From Uloborus plumipes (lineage: Eukaryota; Arthropoda; Arachnida; Araneae; Uloboridae), in the NCBI GenBank assembly GCA_038373865.1, contig JAXGGA010005590.1, positions 1 through 64,000 on the forward strand: a DNA stretch of 64,000 nt, given 5' to 3'. Below, one piece after another: positions 10,528 through 23,752 of the stretch. Position numbers and translations under genes: made by a program. Each line of letters opens with the position of its first letter. Position 1 is the first letter of the stretch. The notes under the pieces are model-generated. The model searched no databases and had not been told where the DNA came from. It worked only from the letters and a program-made list of their open reading frames with translations.

Positions 10528-12835
10528 AGTTAAAAATGGTACCATTCGAAAAAGCATACTGAGACATGTCTTTGACCTAAAGATCATGTGCCCTCGTCCC
10601 CTCGTTTTCGAGATAAGGGGTCTTAAAGTCGGCCGAAAAGTAGCCAAATTTGAAGACTTGGCGAGAAATTGAAGCTAGCTCCAGATTCTCCCTTCCGCTG
10701 CTTGCTTGACATCGCATCATTTCCATTTTTGGTCATTCGCAACAAAAGTAAAAGACGTTTAACGTTAACCCTTTACTTGTATGAGCTAAAATAAAGAATG
10801 CTGATCGAAACTATGATGTGGAAAGCAGAGAGCTTTATCCAGAGGAGCGAAAACTTTACAAAAAGTTAAAGTTTTATCTTTTTACGATTGATAACAATAC
10901 ATTTTAGAATTTTAGTTATTTGAAGTTTTTTTACTGAACTAAGTTGTATGTGTTAATTATTATAAGTTAAAATATATTGCACGTGTTTCTAAATGAATAA
11001 TTCGGGATAATTAAATAAGTATGAAAAGCAGCTAATATGAGCTTATGTACAAAAAATGAAAGAAATAATCTTTGGGGTAGAAATTAAATTGTCATGGATT
11101 ATAATATCAGTTCTTATTTTTTTAAAAAAAATCGATACAAGAAGTTTCACTATCTGCCAACTCTTAGCAAAATCATTTATTATTTTTTTTAATTAAAATC
11201 GAGAAAAAATAAATAACTTTTAAAAGAAAACGGATTAGTAAATATCAATAGCTGCAAAATTATATCCTCGTCGGAAATTACATCAATGGTAGAAGGAAAT
11301 AATTATTTCCATTCTTAAAATATGCTAATAGAGTCGGCATTCATTGTAAAAACCCCTGCCGTTTAAACAAATTGGTCACTGTAGTGAAAAGTCTCTGTAA
11401 CGTAAATGTACACCATATTGCATGTTAATTTCGTAATGTTTAAAAACACTAGAATAACTTTTACTAGTTCTGCTATATGTTCAACGGGTAGGAAAAGACT
11501 AACAAAATTGTAAATCAATACAAGTTTTAGCTTACGTTTCTGTAAAAGTAGAAAATAGGTGAAAAAAAATCATGAAAGAAGGCCTGATGCACTGAAAAAA
11601 AATGCTCAAAACAATTGAGTCGAAAAAGCACAACTTAATAAAATAATTGAATAAACAGAAAAATTTAAGATAGGAAAGTTGAGTTTTGAGCTGCGGAAAC
11701 TGTGTACTTGGCAGTCTGTCTACTGGTCAGTTTTTCTGCCCCCCCCCCCGCAATAACTTTTGAGTACATAATACTATTCGATTATTTTTTTTAATCGAAA
11801 AATCTCAGTGAGGACGATTCACTCCCATATTCGACTTTTTGATTTGAATAATATTTCATTCAATTTCGAATTTCCGATTTTCCCCCTGTCCTCACTTATA
11901 ATTTTTGAAGGAACAAGTTTGATTCGAGCGAACATTTTTTTTTTCGAAATATCTCAGAGAAAACACCTTATTCCTGCTTGATTTTTTTTATTTGAACACA
12001 TTTTCATTAAATTTTGAGCATTTTTTTTTTTTGAAAGACCATTCTTACATACCCAGTGATACAATTGACAAAAATGTTTAGGAGAACTCACTTTGAGGTA
12101 TAGGGGACCCACCAAAAGAAAAGTGGTTTGAAAAAATTTAGATTTGCAATTTTTACAATTAAAAACTTTAAATGTACCCCTCCCCATACTACAGAATTGT
12201 ACATTTAAAAAAAAATAATTAAAAAAAACAGGAGGTTCAGTTGTCACCTGTTGACAAGGGCCCCTTAACAAGGGGGACTCCCCTTAAACAAGGGACCTGC
12301 TTTAATCGCAAATAGTACGATAAACTTAATTTTGATGTGTTGTTTAAAATTGTTTTTCCTCTTTAAAAAGCTCTCTGCTTTCCATGTCAAAAGCTTGATA
12401 GTAGCTTTTTGCTTTAACTTGCACAGGTAAAGTAAAAGATTATTGTAAAGCCGTCTTTCAAAAGCTTTGCAGATGACCAAAAATGGGAATCAAGTTTCCC
12501 GTTGGACACAAATAGTGTAATCGCACCGCAGCTTCCAGTTTCATTATAACTCGCTAAAATTGGCGATTTTTCAAAAAAATTAGCTGACTTTAGGACCTTA
12601 TATTTCGATAACGGGGGCGCGAGGGCAAAAACGCGTGCGTCTAGAAACATGTTTTACAATGCTCTTTCGATTGGTACTAATTAAAAAAAAATTCATTATT
12701 CTATGATCGCGTACTTTCCTGGTAAGGATTTAAAGTGTAAAAATTTGAGCATGAAGTGAATGAATTGGATCTTACTGACCTGAATTAATTCCAAAACAGT
12801 GCAATTTTGGAATAATGCTGATTTGTAGTGCTTAA
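10528..12835. other. no gene recognised
   Basis: AT-rich sequence with scattered homopolymers (C run near 11741). Open frames at 11954-12271 and 12265-12480 (minus) are lysine- and phenylalanine-rich without family features and look like chance frames. Confidence 0.5.
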
Positions 12836-13206
12836 CCTAGCAGCATAATCTCATCGGCCGATGATCGGATTCGATGAGTTCTCAACGGGAATTGCTCCAA
12901 TATGTCTCATCGGCCAAACAGAATCCGAGCAGCAAAATCCGATGAGTTTTTCTCGAAATACGATGAGATTTGAAGCAATTTACGAGCAGTGCAGTCCCGT
13001 GCCATGAATTTAGGATCCATTTTGGATGCTCGATTTGTTTTCATCGGGAAAGTTGATCGGGAGGATATCGCTTTCCGATGAAAAGTAGCTCATCGAAAAC
13101 CGTGCTCGGATACTGATCGGAACGATGTGATCGTGCGTTACGGGATCAGTTTACGAGGAGCTCGATGATCGGCCGAGCAAAATCCGACGAGTTGATGCTA
13201 CTTGGG
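12836..13206. mobile_element. Palindrome-rich MITE with CCYAGYAGCAT ends
   Basis: Imperfect inverted ends (CCTAGCAGCAT at 12836, ATGCTACTTGGG at 13206) enclose 371 bp filled with variants of CGATGAG, GATCGG and their complements. Base composition is clearly more GC-rich than the flanks. The ends resemble those of the 109-bp MITE at 50394-50502. Non-coding; no clear target duplication. Confidence 0.6.
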
Positions 13207-15710
13207 TATCCATTAGTATTCTAGGAAACCACGAGCATTATTTTACATTTCTACGTTTTTAGGTAGAGAGCAATTCTTAGCAAAAACTTCGAAGCGTCTT
13301 TAAACTAACGCGAATACTTTCTAAGTGATAGGTATGTGACAAAGAACAGTATGGGGTAGTGTTTAAAAATAAGTCAACCAGAAGTGCTTTAATGCAATAT
13401 TAATTCGCGTAGTTGAGTAAAGGAACTGTAAAAAGGCAAAGTTTATTTTATGCAATTATGCAATACATTTTGTAAGGAGCTTAAAATATGTTTTTTATCT
13501 CTGTAAAACTTGGTTTAGAATTTATAAATTTCTTCGACTGGTGACAAAAATAGAGAAGTTTATAATCGTAAATAAACTGCCTTAAATTTAGGATGCCATG
13601 TTTAATTCGGATTTGTTCTATTCAAGTTTTTGTCAAATTAATATTTTATCATAATGCAAAAGGAATTCTGGAATTGATGTAGTTTGGTCCCAAAATTCGC
13701 TTTTTTGAGTCAATAACCTGCCCAAACATTACTATCTAAACTTTGATAAATTTATGTCATGATAATCTAGAGAAGCCATTTAATTAAAAATATTTTCTTA
13801 TAGACAAAATTTAAAAAATAAAAAAAAAGAATAGTCATTGATCATATTGCAATCTGTTTTTTTTTTTAATCGATGAAAATTAGTTTGATATAAAGTATAA
13901 TTTGCATCCAATAATCCTTGTGGAATTTGTTAAAAATGACTTTTTTTCTTTTAACTTGAATTTGTGGGGTTGAAGCTGAGTGAACCGTTATATCAGGACT
14001 GTCATTTTCAAAACTGCCTGTGGGAGTCAAATTGTAGCTATTCAATGTTCATAACATTGAGAACAACAAAAGTTCTCCAACATTTATATAGATTAATTTC
14101 TCAAAATCAAGGGGAAATTCCCCCCTCCTGCCCCGCATAAGTGACAGGCCATCTATACCGTTGGATCCAACGATTTACTCAAAATCTTGGTCTTGCTCTA
14201 AACCAAGTAGAAATTAGCTAATAATTGTAAAAGAATCTTAGCAATATTTGAGAACATACTAATTTATTTGTTTAATGCGAAAAATTATGTAATATTGTTA
14301 TGAATCTATCAAATAACTTTAAGGAAAAAAAGTTTAAAAGGAACTTTAACAGATTAATAATCATTTTTAAGCGGATTAAATTGGTTCGCGAAGAGATCGA
14401 TACAAAGACTTCAGAGCACTATAGAAAATAAACTAGCGTTTTTGAAAAGAAAAAAAAAACTTTTTGCAATGTCCTTTTTTTTTCTTGTAAAAAATGTGTG
14501 TTCTTTTTTTCTCTTTACACTGGCTGTTAGTTGGAAGCATTGTGACAAAGATAAAAATGTATAACAAACACTATGAATCCTCCATAACAACCTTAAACTA
14601 ACCTTTTTTAAAGAGGTTTATTTTTAAAATTAAATTATTGAACCATTATTATTTTATTAAGCGCGCTGATTTAAATTATTTTCAGTATTTCTCTTACGTT
14701 TCAAGCTTGAATTCTTGTTGCATTAAAACAATCGGCAACTAGTTATTAACAACTTTTATACATGGGTCAGATTAAGGCAGCTTCAAACAACTGTGTGTTC
14801 GTGGGGTGGGGGGTAGGGAGAGAGGCACGATTGTGCATGTAAATAAAATTGGTTTATCTATTACCATTAACGGTCCTCAGTAAATGCATAAATTCACGTG
14901 ACTGAATAAAAACAAAAACTAATGATTCAAACCAAAGCTTCCAATGACATAAACTGCCTCAAATTATCAAATGTAACCTAAGCCATGTCACAGCTTCTCT
15001 GATTTTGTTCAATGCTTCGATTTGCTATCCCATTTCCTTTGAAAAGAAACTTGGAATGGCCAATATTTTCCTCAAATGCATTTAAGGTGCCCGAAGTATT
15101 TTTTTTCTTTTATCTTAATCTCAAAAAAAGCAGTGTGAAAAATCTCTTTCTTGATAAAAGCCTGAACGTTGAAACTGATAAGAAAACATAGAGAAATAAG
15201 AAGGAAGTGAAATATGCTTTTGAAGTGAAGAAAAAGAAATCAGGTAAGAAGGAGGCATGAAAAGAAGAACGTAGAGGCAATTCCTGAAAAATGAACTTTT
15301 CAAAGTTTGAAATCTTTGACTTTAAACTTTCAACGCCATAACTCTTTTTTTTTTTTGAATCACAATTAACATTTTTTTTTCGAAATGAGATTTCTAGAAA
15401 AGAAGTGTCTCCATTCCACCTAGGGCTGTGCTTAAGATTTGCTTCAAATTTGCTAAAAAATAATATTTTAATATTGTTTTTGCATAGATTGGCAAAAAAA
15501 AACCTTTACTAAATTTCGTAAAGCTCCAAAATCAAGAAATAATAACCTTAAAACCATTTAAGTGATTTAATAACCTGAGTTATCCTGCCACTAAGGCAAA
15601 AAAAATGTAATAAACTATAACTAATGGTGTTTTTATATAAAACAGAACTTATATGCGCACTCATAATATTGTACTTTTTGATTTTTTTTCTGATATTCAA
15701 ATCCATTTAG
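13207..15710. other. no gene recognised
   Basis: AT-rich, no gene, RNA or element ends recognised. Confidence 0.5.
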
Positions 15711-15905
15711 GGGCCACGTGGGCCTAGTGGTAGAGTACTCTCCTTGTAAGCAAGTGGTTGCGGGTTCGAATCCCGCCTTGATCATGGATGTTAATTTATC
15801 CTCTCTGAGCCGTATATCTGCCCTGTGTTTGTTAGGAGGCAAAGCGCAAAGTACGCAGTCTTCATGTATGTTGAAGCTGATTGCTTCTAAAAAAAATCCA
15901 TTTTT
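15711..15905 (+). repeat. tRNA-Thr-derived SINE
   Basis: The head has an A box (CCTAGTGGTAGAG, 15723) and a perfect B box (GGTTCGAATCC, 15763-15773), the internal promoter of RNA polymerase III. The anticodon-loop region reads CTTGTAAG, as in tRNA-Thr(UGU). The first and last seven bases of the tRNA-like part do not pair, so this is not a working tRNA. A body of about 110 bp and an A-rich segment near 15889 follow. The 3' limit is approximate. Confidence 0.75.
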
Positions 15906-16350
15906 GACAGCAGTTGTTCGAAAAACATAAAATTTCTTTTGTAAACAAAAGAGCAATTGTTTAAATAAATAGCTTACTGTATGTTTGAGTTTCGTGCGCC
16001 TGGGAGCCACGGACGCTTCCATCTGAAAAAGGGGTGATAGATTTGGGATGCGCACTACCCGATGCCTTCAGCTTTTGTTCGCTTTCTACTTCCTTGTTGC
16101 TTTTCCCCCCTATTTCGAGAAAGTCCGAAGAGACTTCGCGCGTGCGTAGATGCAGCCTAGGTCGCACGAAAGAATTTTAGACAGCAAACATAACTCTTTC
16201 AAAGAGAAGTTGTTATTTGTTTTCCTTTCGGTTTTCAGACTCCTTTTTTCCGATTGAATGGTTCAAAAGCAATTATTTCTTTCTATATTTGCGATAAATT
16301 TGTGCAATTATGCAACAAAAATTTGGGATGCAGTTATCAAAAAAGAACCT

Positions 16351-16775
16351 TCAAACTAAAGCAGTTTGAAAATAAACTGAAAGACTGGAGCTTTCCTGCA
16401 ATGCATACTTAAAAATACAACTACAATTTTCAAAGTCAAGTCTTTTTTTTGAAAAATAATTCCACGACTTCGTTAGAGAAACAAAAGTGATATTTCCATC
16501 AATTCCAGTTGTTGCTGTAACAACTTTCCTCTTCCTTTTTGCATAAGAAATGATAAAATTTTTACCATCTGTTACTCGAACTGTAAAGACTGCTGCTCCC
16601 TTGTGCATTTGTTTTTGCTTTGTTCCTTTTGCTAGTTTCCTCTGCGTGTTTTTCTGGAAGGGTGCCAGATTTAGTTTCAAATTCCGGCGAGATGTTTTCG
16701 TTCTTTTTATGCATGGTGTTGGTTTTGGGTCGCTAATCAAAAGCACTCGACCATAAAGAGAATTACGAGATGTAA
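16351..16775 (-). CDS. Candidate exon of an unknown basic protein
   Basis: On the minus strand a good splice acceptor (TTTTTTTACTCCACAG, ending at 16776) opens directly into a frame with no stop for about 140 codons. The product is rich in lysine, arginine and threonine (for example TKQKQMHKGAAVF, SYAKRKRKVV). I do not recognise a domain. No upstream exon or donor was identified and the frame may be chance. It is listed because its length and codon make-up stand out in this AT-rich region. Confidence 0.3.
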
Positions 16776-16925
16776 CTGTGGAGTAAAAAAAAGTTATTTT
16801 ATGCTACTGTATTTTTTGAAAATCTGTGTTTAAATTGATAATGCTACTTATTTGGAAAAGAGTTAGATCTTCTCCTGAATTTCATAACATGTGATACAAA
16901 AAATTAATTAATTGTTTTAATTATA

Positions 16926-16985
16926 GGGTAGACCGGGGCACGTTTATGAAGGGCCCTTTTTTCGAAACGTAGTATAATTGATGTG
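16926..16985 (+). repeat. Fragment related to the GGGGAGACCGGGG element
   Basis: TAGGGTAGACCGGGGCAC resembles the start of the element at 46776-48458 (TAGGGGAGACCGGGGC). Only the terminal part can be matched by eye; the remainder up to the BEL element at 17076 may belong to it. Confidence 0.5.
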
Positions 16986-17075
16986 TCACCAGTCATAGCA
17001 GATTGATGCTGGTCCCTAGAAAGCACTCTCACAATTTTTTTAGCTTCCGTCGAGCTTTGGCATATCATTTGGGGA

Positions 17076-17308
17076 TGTTGTAACTCCAGTTAAGCCACTT
17101 CCTAAAAACTATGACGTCAAACCATTCTGGCAACAGATAAGAATCGGGAAAATGTTTTTGCTCTTTCGATAAAGAGGACCTGTAAAATAAGTGGATGTAA
17201 AACAGTTACGAAAATATTGGCTGTAAGATTAAGTGTTAAGTATTAAGTGTCCTTTCAAGTATTAATAAATGTTTTATAATAAAATAATAATCCCGGGTCC
17301 AGTTTCTA
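17076..17308 (+). repeat. BEL/Pao 5' LTR
   Basis: Begins TGTTGTAACTCCAGTTAAG and ends near CCAGTTTCTA. Compared with the 3' LTR it lacks about 22 bp after CCATT (TAGTGATATTGTG region) and has several substitutions, so the insertion is not recent. Promoter and polyadenylation signals (AATAAA near 17267) are expected here. Confidence 0.92.
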
Positions 17309-17520
17309 AAAATGTGACGTCCGTGAGAGTGAGTAGAATCTAAAACGTTTGATATTTAACTGTGAAAAGTTCCGCCATTTAAGAACTGAAACGCAATGTC
17401 GGATCATATAAGCTAATGACTGTCCTTGAAAAATAACTCTCGCTGATGTGATTTACGTTCCAACGGCTATTTCATTAGTGGATTTTTATACAGTACGCAT
17501 ATTTATATTGAACTAATAAG

Positions 17521-18030
17521 ATGACTGATACGAAAGAGACTGAAGCTGAGGTAATACCAGAGATGGAAACAGCTGCAGTGACAAATTTACGAAAGGAAAG
17601 GACAAATCTAAGAAGATTATTTACTGCAGCTGAAAAACAGTTTTTCGCACTTCACGAAAAAAAAAAAGAAGTCAATAGTGTCTTAGTGCAGTTTCAGAAA
17701 GTTACAGAAAAGGCAGATCGCTTGTTTAAAGTTGATGAAGCACTGAAAGATTTCATAACGTTTTCCGATGCCGACTATGACGCAATGGAGTCATACAGAG
17801 ATCGCTTTATAGAAGTAAGAATTTTATACGAAAGACATTATACGGAAGATGATCTAATTTCTAATACTTCGACCAGAAAATCTGCGGAAAATTTAAAGCT
17901 GCCGAAGTTGAAACTTAAGGAATTCGATTTGTCTCCAAAAAATTGGGTTGCGTTCTGGGGACAATTTGGCCGAATAAATGAAGATTAAGATCTAAGAGAA
18001 GAAGACAAATTTCAATACCTAATAAAGTAA
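17521..18030 (+). pseudogene. BEL/Pao gag, 5' half
   Basis: N-terminal capsid-like part of the gag polyprotein. From ATG 17521 the frame runs 155 codons, with charged, coiled-coil-like residues 20-110 (LRKERTNLRRLFTAAEKQF), then the BEL-type phrase LPKLKLKEFDLSPKNWVAFW. A TAA at 17986 interrupts it; after the stop the same frame continues DLREEDKFQYLIK up to 18030, where the Helitron is inserted. The next gag codons resume at 20905. Confidence 0.9.
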
Positions 18031-20904
18031 TCTATATATATATAAAAATGAATGTTGGTAAATGTGTATATGGGTGATTCTACAAAAATGGGCAAATTTG
18101 TGTTCCATACTGATTGCTCTTTTTGTTTTTAATTTAATAAAAAACTATTTTGGGAATATTTTTGTGCGTCTTTTGTTCTGTAATTTTCGTTATCAACAAT
18201 GTCAATATTTAATTATTATTCATTTTAAAAAAAGGATATTAGGTTGAAATGTCATCCACATGCCCTGTCCCATAGGTGCAATTTTCACAATCAATGGAAT
18301 ATAGCTTTAAAAAAAATAAGTGATTTTTTTCTCAAGAGTTTTTTATTTATAAATATGAATGTGTGCAAGATGTAAATCACAAAAAAAGCAAAATAATATG
18401 AAAATAATGTCTCTAAAAGTTAATCTAAACTTTGTCCCAGCGATTTTCAGTCATCCACATGTCTAAAAAGTATAGATATTTTTCTCTGAAATGTTTTATT
18501 TCAAAATCTGGCAACACATCCCAAAATAAAGCATGGAACTTTGTTATTCCTGGCTGAGGATTAATTTTGCTGTTCTGCAATTACTTTATGATAAAAAGCA
18601 AGCTAAACTCAACTTTCAAGGCAAGTGTTTTTTACCTTTGTCATTAACATGCCCCACAGAATGCATGTAAAATGTACATGTAAATAAATTTTGATAATGA
18701 ATAATCTTAAGGCTTACATTTGTGGGTTCTAATTCGAAGTAAAGCCGAAAAATATTCAGATATGACTTTTTGAGAACACAATTACTTGTGTTTTGTCATT
18801 CACATGCCCTTTTTCTATTGTCATTCACATGCCCCAATATAAGACACGTGGATGAATCAAAAGCCAAACTATGACAGTACAATGTTTAAAAATTATGTCT
18901 AACAGTTTACTGGTTAAAAAATTTCATTAATATACCTATTGTGTGTGTGTTATTCACACACTTACCGCGTTATATTCACATACCCATTGTGTCATCCACA
19001 TGCCCTTTTTATCATTCACATATGCCTTCAAAAAAATAAAAATCCCAAAATCCAATAAAATACAAACATTTAAGCTCTGCTGGTATTCTATTTTAATTAT
19101 GTAACTTATTAAGTGCTTTGCTGATTTTTTTCAGATTTTTAATTTTAAATTAATTTTTTGAAATCTACATGTTAGAAATATTCCCGTATTTGTAGAATCA
19201 CCCATATGTGTGTGTATGTGTGTGTGTTCCCTAAGATCTCAGAAACTACCCGGGAGATTTGGCTGAAAGTTTCACCGTTTGTTCCTTTTGGTACTGGGAA
19301 GGTTTAGAGACCAGTTTCAACAAAATCCGATGGGTAGTTATTTTTTTATTTCAATTTTAGACCTGATTCTGTCTTTGTAATTTCAATTTAAAACTCCATT
19401 TTCGAAGGCTTTCATCAATCCAATCGAGTATTTAGTGTATCAACTCAACTCTTGGCGGATAGTTAGAATTGCTTGCTACCGTAAATTTGGCGATCTTTTA
19501 AATCGCGCCAAGAGCCCTCAATAATAGAAGTTTTCCCAATAACTATCTCAAGTATAAAGAATAAAAAAGGTATTTGATTAACAGATTAATCTTTTTTTAA
19601 AAACAAATGAGATTCAGTTTGATATTTCGGAACTCTTTTAGATTTGTAGGGGCTTATGTCATGCATTATTTTCCAGACGAACACTATTTTATTTTTTATA
19701 CCTATTGCTGTTTTCAATCAAAGTATGTTACTATATTTTCTCGCCAAACATCCAATCAATAGTTCGTTTTCATGTCCACACTATTTGCTATGATATACCG
19801 CAATGTTGGAAATTATTTTAACGCCTTACGGAATGGTGTACATTTAGCGCCAAATATAATATTCAAATTGATTTCAGATTGCCAAAAAGTAATCAGCTTC
19901 ATAGAGAATACCTCAACATTTGGCAACAATTTCTCTTTCACAAAAGTGATAATACGTAAGTTTATGTATGGAAGGGATAGGGGCTCAGAATTATCCAAGG
20001 TATCCCAAATTAGCTACCAAATCGGCGACTTTTTAAATAGCGCCAAGAACCTTCAATAATTGAAATTTTCCAAGGCGCGTTGCTACGCAACTATTTTTGT
20101 TTTCGAAAATTAGAAAAAATTATTTGTGTGTGATAAATACCTGATTAAATATGTTTTCTTCTCAGACAAACATATTATTGCATGACAGTACTCAAATGCT
20201 ACCATATTTTTTAAGGTGTTTGCTTTTTCATGTCCGTAATATTTGTCATTAACCGCAATGTTAAAAATTATTAACGACGTACGGAATGGTGGGTATTGAG
20301 CACCAAATAGGTCATTAAAATTTTTTTAGCCTTGCGAATAATATATTCATGCTTGCTCAAATTGAACACGTGCAAAATTTATGGAACTCATTTCTTCGCA
20401 TTAGATATGTTGTTACTTAATTTTCAAACGGTTGTGCGTATGGACGAGTATTTCCCGATAGCTTATGCCATCAAATTACTAAAGTACAACCATTCCTCCA
20501 TGCTTTTTTTCTTTTACTTTTCTGTTTTAAGAAGTTTCTTCAAGTACTGTCAAGTTTAAGTATCATTTGCATCTTTAACATTGCGAAATTTCAACAAGTC
20601 CGCCATTGTTGCTAAGCTTAGTTTAGCCTTCTAAGTGACTTTATTAACTTTTTAAGAAGTGGACATCTGTGTTTTCCAACTCTACAGAACAAAGTTTTAT
20701 AGTTTTAAAGGAAAATGAACTTTTTTATTGAATAGACTTTCTGAAAATTGAATAACTTTATCAGAAGATAACTTTGCTTGATTTAGAATTTTTAAAATCT
20801 TTCATGCCTATTTTCAACAACGCTTTATAGATTTTTACATCCAAAACACCATGTGGAGACGAAATATACATCTAGGCAGAACAACGTTTGCCGGGTTCTG
20901 CTAG
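18031..20904 (+). mobile_element. Nonautonomous Helitron inside BEL gag
   Basis: Starts TCTATATATATATAAAAATG and ends GCCGGGTTCTGCTAG, inserted exactly between A (18030) and T (20905), as Helitrons do. The BEL gag reading matches up across the gap. No Rep/helicase gene remains in its 2874 bp. It is itself split by the element at 18072-19203. Confidence 0.93.
18072..19203. mobile_element. GGGTGATTC-ended element with CATGCCC motif array (D1)
   Basis: Inverted ends GGGTGATTCTACAAA (18072-18086 and 19189-19203) are flanked by ATAT at 18068-18071 and 19204-19207. The 1132-bp interior is non-coding and holds at least seven near copies of TCATYCACATGCCC (18252, 18451, 18641, 18796, 18821, 18991, 19012). 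Superfamily unknown. A relationship to the elements at 40293, 46776 and 63221 is suggested by their shared design. Confidence 0.88.
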
Positions 20905-21681
20905 TTAAAAATTAAAACCAAAGCCAGAGACATTGTTGAGAGTTACCCATCTTCAAAAGAAAACTACGAAAAAGCTTTAAATCATCTAAAATCTAGATTT
21001 GGAAGAGATGATTTGATAATTGAAGTATATGTCCGAAATCTTCTATCATTGGTAAACAGCAGGTCCAATATTAAATTATCAGAACTATACGACAAGCTTG
21101 GATCTTATTTACGAGCATTAGAGACATTAGGTGTAACTACGCAAAATTATGCAGCGATGTTGTTTCCAGTAGTAGAGTCCTGCCTACCAGTGGACACTCT
21201 CAAAGCGTGGGACAGGTACAGGTTGAACCGCGAAGAATCAACTTCGAAGAAACAAGAACAACTTCTGGAAGATTTGATGACCTTCTTGGGTCATGAAGTA
21301 GAAGGCGAAGAACACCGTGCACTCGCTCAGATGGGGTTCAATTCCGATGGCAATACAAAGAAGCAAGTCCAAGTTACGTTCTTGGAAGAGAAAGATCACG
21401 TTCCATCCGCATCAGCACTTATCTCCACATCACCAGATAAATCACTATGCATTTTTTGCGAGGGGAAGCATAAGAGTAGTGACTGTATAAAAGCAAAAAA
21501 TATGTCACTAAATGATATGAAGCCTACTGTCATGAAGAAAAACTGTTGTCTAGTATGTTTAAGATATGGACATTTTGCAAAGAAATGCAAAAGCTCCGTA
21601 CGGTGCATTATTTGCAATCGAAGGCATTATGCGCTGCTGTGTTCAGATTTAAGAAAATCATCAAACAAGATCCAAAACTGA
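20905..21681 (+). pseudogene. BEL/Pao gag, 3' half with three zinc knuckles
   Basis: Continuation of gag after the Helitron: IVESYPSSKENYEKALNHL and RFGRDDLIIEVYVRNLLSLV are the usual BEL capsid phrases. Near the end are three CCHC zinc knuckles: CIFCEGKHKSSDC, CLVCLRYGHFAKKC and CIICNRRHYALLC, which bind RNA in the particle. The frame is open from 21013 to 21681. It is separated from its N-terminal half only by the inserted Helitron. Confidence 0.93.
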
Positions 21682-23117
21682 AGGGAATTCGAACTCTCTC
21701 ATATCGGTTGAAGGCACTACGAATGTAATATACTTAAAAACTCTAATTGTACGAGTATATAATAAAAATAAGGTAGAATATGTAAGGGCTCTTCTGGATG
21801 ACGGATCTCACAGATCTTATATTGAAGAAAATCTAGCTGTTGAGCTCGATCTATCGCCTTCAGGAGAGGAGTTAATTACGCAAGGACTGTTTGGTGGAGG
21901 AGTCACAGCAGAAGCTAAGCATAGGCGTTACGATGTACAAGTTAAAAGTGTGTTCAACAAATTTTCCTGTAAGATACCTGTTCTCGACCAGGCAGAAATT
22001 ACCTAACGGGCACTTTACCTAACGTTCAAGATCCTGCCTTAATTTCGGAACTAGCTTCTCGAGGCATTAAATTAAGTAATGTTGGAAAACAAGTGTACCC
22101 CATCAGAATGCTTTTGGGAGCTGATAAGCTTGGTAGAATCATGACTAGTAGAATAGAAATACTTCCATCTGGAATAGCAGCAATGGAAACAAAATTTGGA
22201 TGGTGTATTTTAGGATCAAGGAAAGAAAAAATGTTATGAACATGGTATCCTTAACCTTACAGAACTCTCAACTTCCAAAACTTTGGGACTTGGAAACGCT
22301 AGGAATATCAGATCCCATTGAAAGAAAAAATTCGTTGCAGATTGAAGAAGACACCTTACTGCATTTTAAGGAAACAATTACTACAAATGATGAGGGTCGT
22401 TACGAAGTGCCTTTGCCGTGGCTTTCAGGTCATCCTTCTCTGTCGGACAATTACAATATCGCAAAAAAAAGATTAAAAAGTGTTACGAAACGAATCAAAA
22501 GAGAGAAGGTTTTTGACTCATATTGCCAAGTTTTTCGTCAATGGGAAAAAGAGCATATCATTGAGACTGTTTCTACTTCTGATGCTCACACCTTTGGCCA
22601 TTACCTACCACACAGAGCAGTTCTTAAACCAGATTCTAACACGACCAAAGTTAGACCGGTCTTTGACGCATCAGTAAAAAATCCCGGTTCAGCCTCTTTG
22701 AATGATTGCCTCAGTGTAGATCCTAGTTTAATACAGAAAATTCCAGCATTGTTGACAAACTTCCGATACGGTGTCATTGGGGTTACGGCGGATATCAGGC
22801 AAGCATTTCTTCAGATCAGCATTCGACCAGAGAATAGGAATGTTATCAGATTTTTATGGTGGAAGGATGAGAGCTGTAGTAAGATAAAAATCTTCGAACA
22901 CTGCCGAGTGGTCTTCGGTCTTACGAGTAGTCCATATTTGCTCAATGCTACTCTTGGGCATCATTTAAGCTTGGAAAAATATCAAAACGAAAAACTGGAT
23001 ACAACAGTCGAAAAACTGAAGAGCGGGTCCTATATCGATAACCTCATTACGAGTGTGAATACTGATGAAGAATTACGTCAACTGATCACACAGTCAAAAG
23101 AAATTATGAAAGAAGCT

Positions 23118-23389
23118 CAGTTTGATTTACGTTGTTGGACCTATAATGGAATGGAAGAAGAAAATCAAAACATACTAGGCTTAAAATGGAACATACCGAA
23201 AGATGAGCTTTCATGCGTGAGTCCAAAAGTTTGTAGTGATCACGGTAAAATAACAGTTTGATTTACGTTGTTGGGCCTATAATGGAATGGAAGAAGAAAA
23301 TCAAAACATACTAGGTTTAAAATGGAACATACCGAAAGATGAGCTTTCATGCGTGAGTCCGAAAGTTTGCAGTGATCACGGTAAAATAA
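23118..23389 (+). repeat. 136-bp tandem duplication inside pol
   Basis: The segment 23118-23253 is repeated immediately at 23254-23389 with a few substitutions. As 136 is not a multiple of three, the duplication shifts the reading frame after the reverse transcriptase. Confidence 0.95.
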
Positions 23390-23691
23390 CAAAGAGAAGT
23401 TTATTGGCCCTAGTGAACAGTATATACGACCCCATAGGTTTCACTTGTCCTGCGAGACTATTGCCTAAAATGTTGTTGCAAGAAACGTGGTGGCGCAAAA
23501 TTGACTGAGATGAAATTGTTCCTGCAGATATACGAAGAAAATACTTGAAATGGATCGAAGATATTGATCTTATTAAACAATGTAGTATTCCACCTCCACG
23601 ACGAATTTTCCGTGGGAATCCTGATTTAGCTTCTCTACATATTTTTACAGATGCATCTATTTGTGCATTCGCAGCGTGTGCGTTTTTGCGT

Positions 23692-23752
23692 TTCGAGGAT
23701 GAAGTACAGTTATCGAGGATGAAGTACGGTAAGGTACGAGGATGAAGTACAG
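23692..23752 (+). repeat. Threefold short tandem repeat in RNase H
   Basis: CGAGGATGAAGTACRGT occurs three times in a row with small spacers. It lies in the RNase H region of the BEL element and disrupts the frame. Confidence 0.85.

Noticed and set aside
15711..15785. tRNA-Thr gene
   Set aside because: A and B boxes and a UGU anticodon loop are present, but the acceptor stem does not pair and a SINE body follows, so it is a SINE head.
15633..16055. 140-aa minus-strand protein
   Set aside because: It reads antisense through the SINE.
22230..23261. Loss of reverse transcriptase activity inferred from YIDN instead of YxDD
   Set aside because: The N form at this position is usual in Pao-type elements; the element is dead for other reasons.
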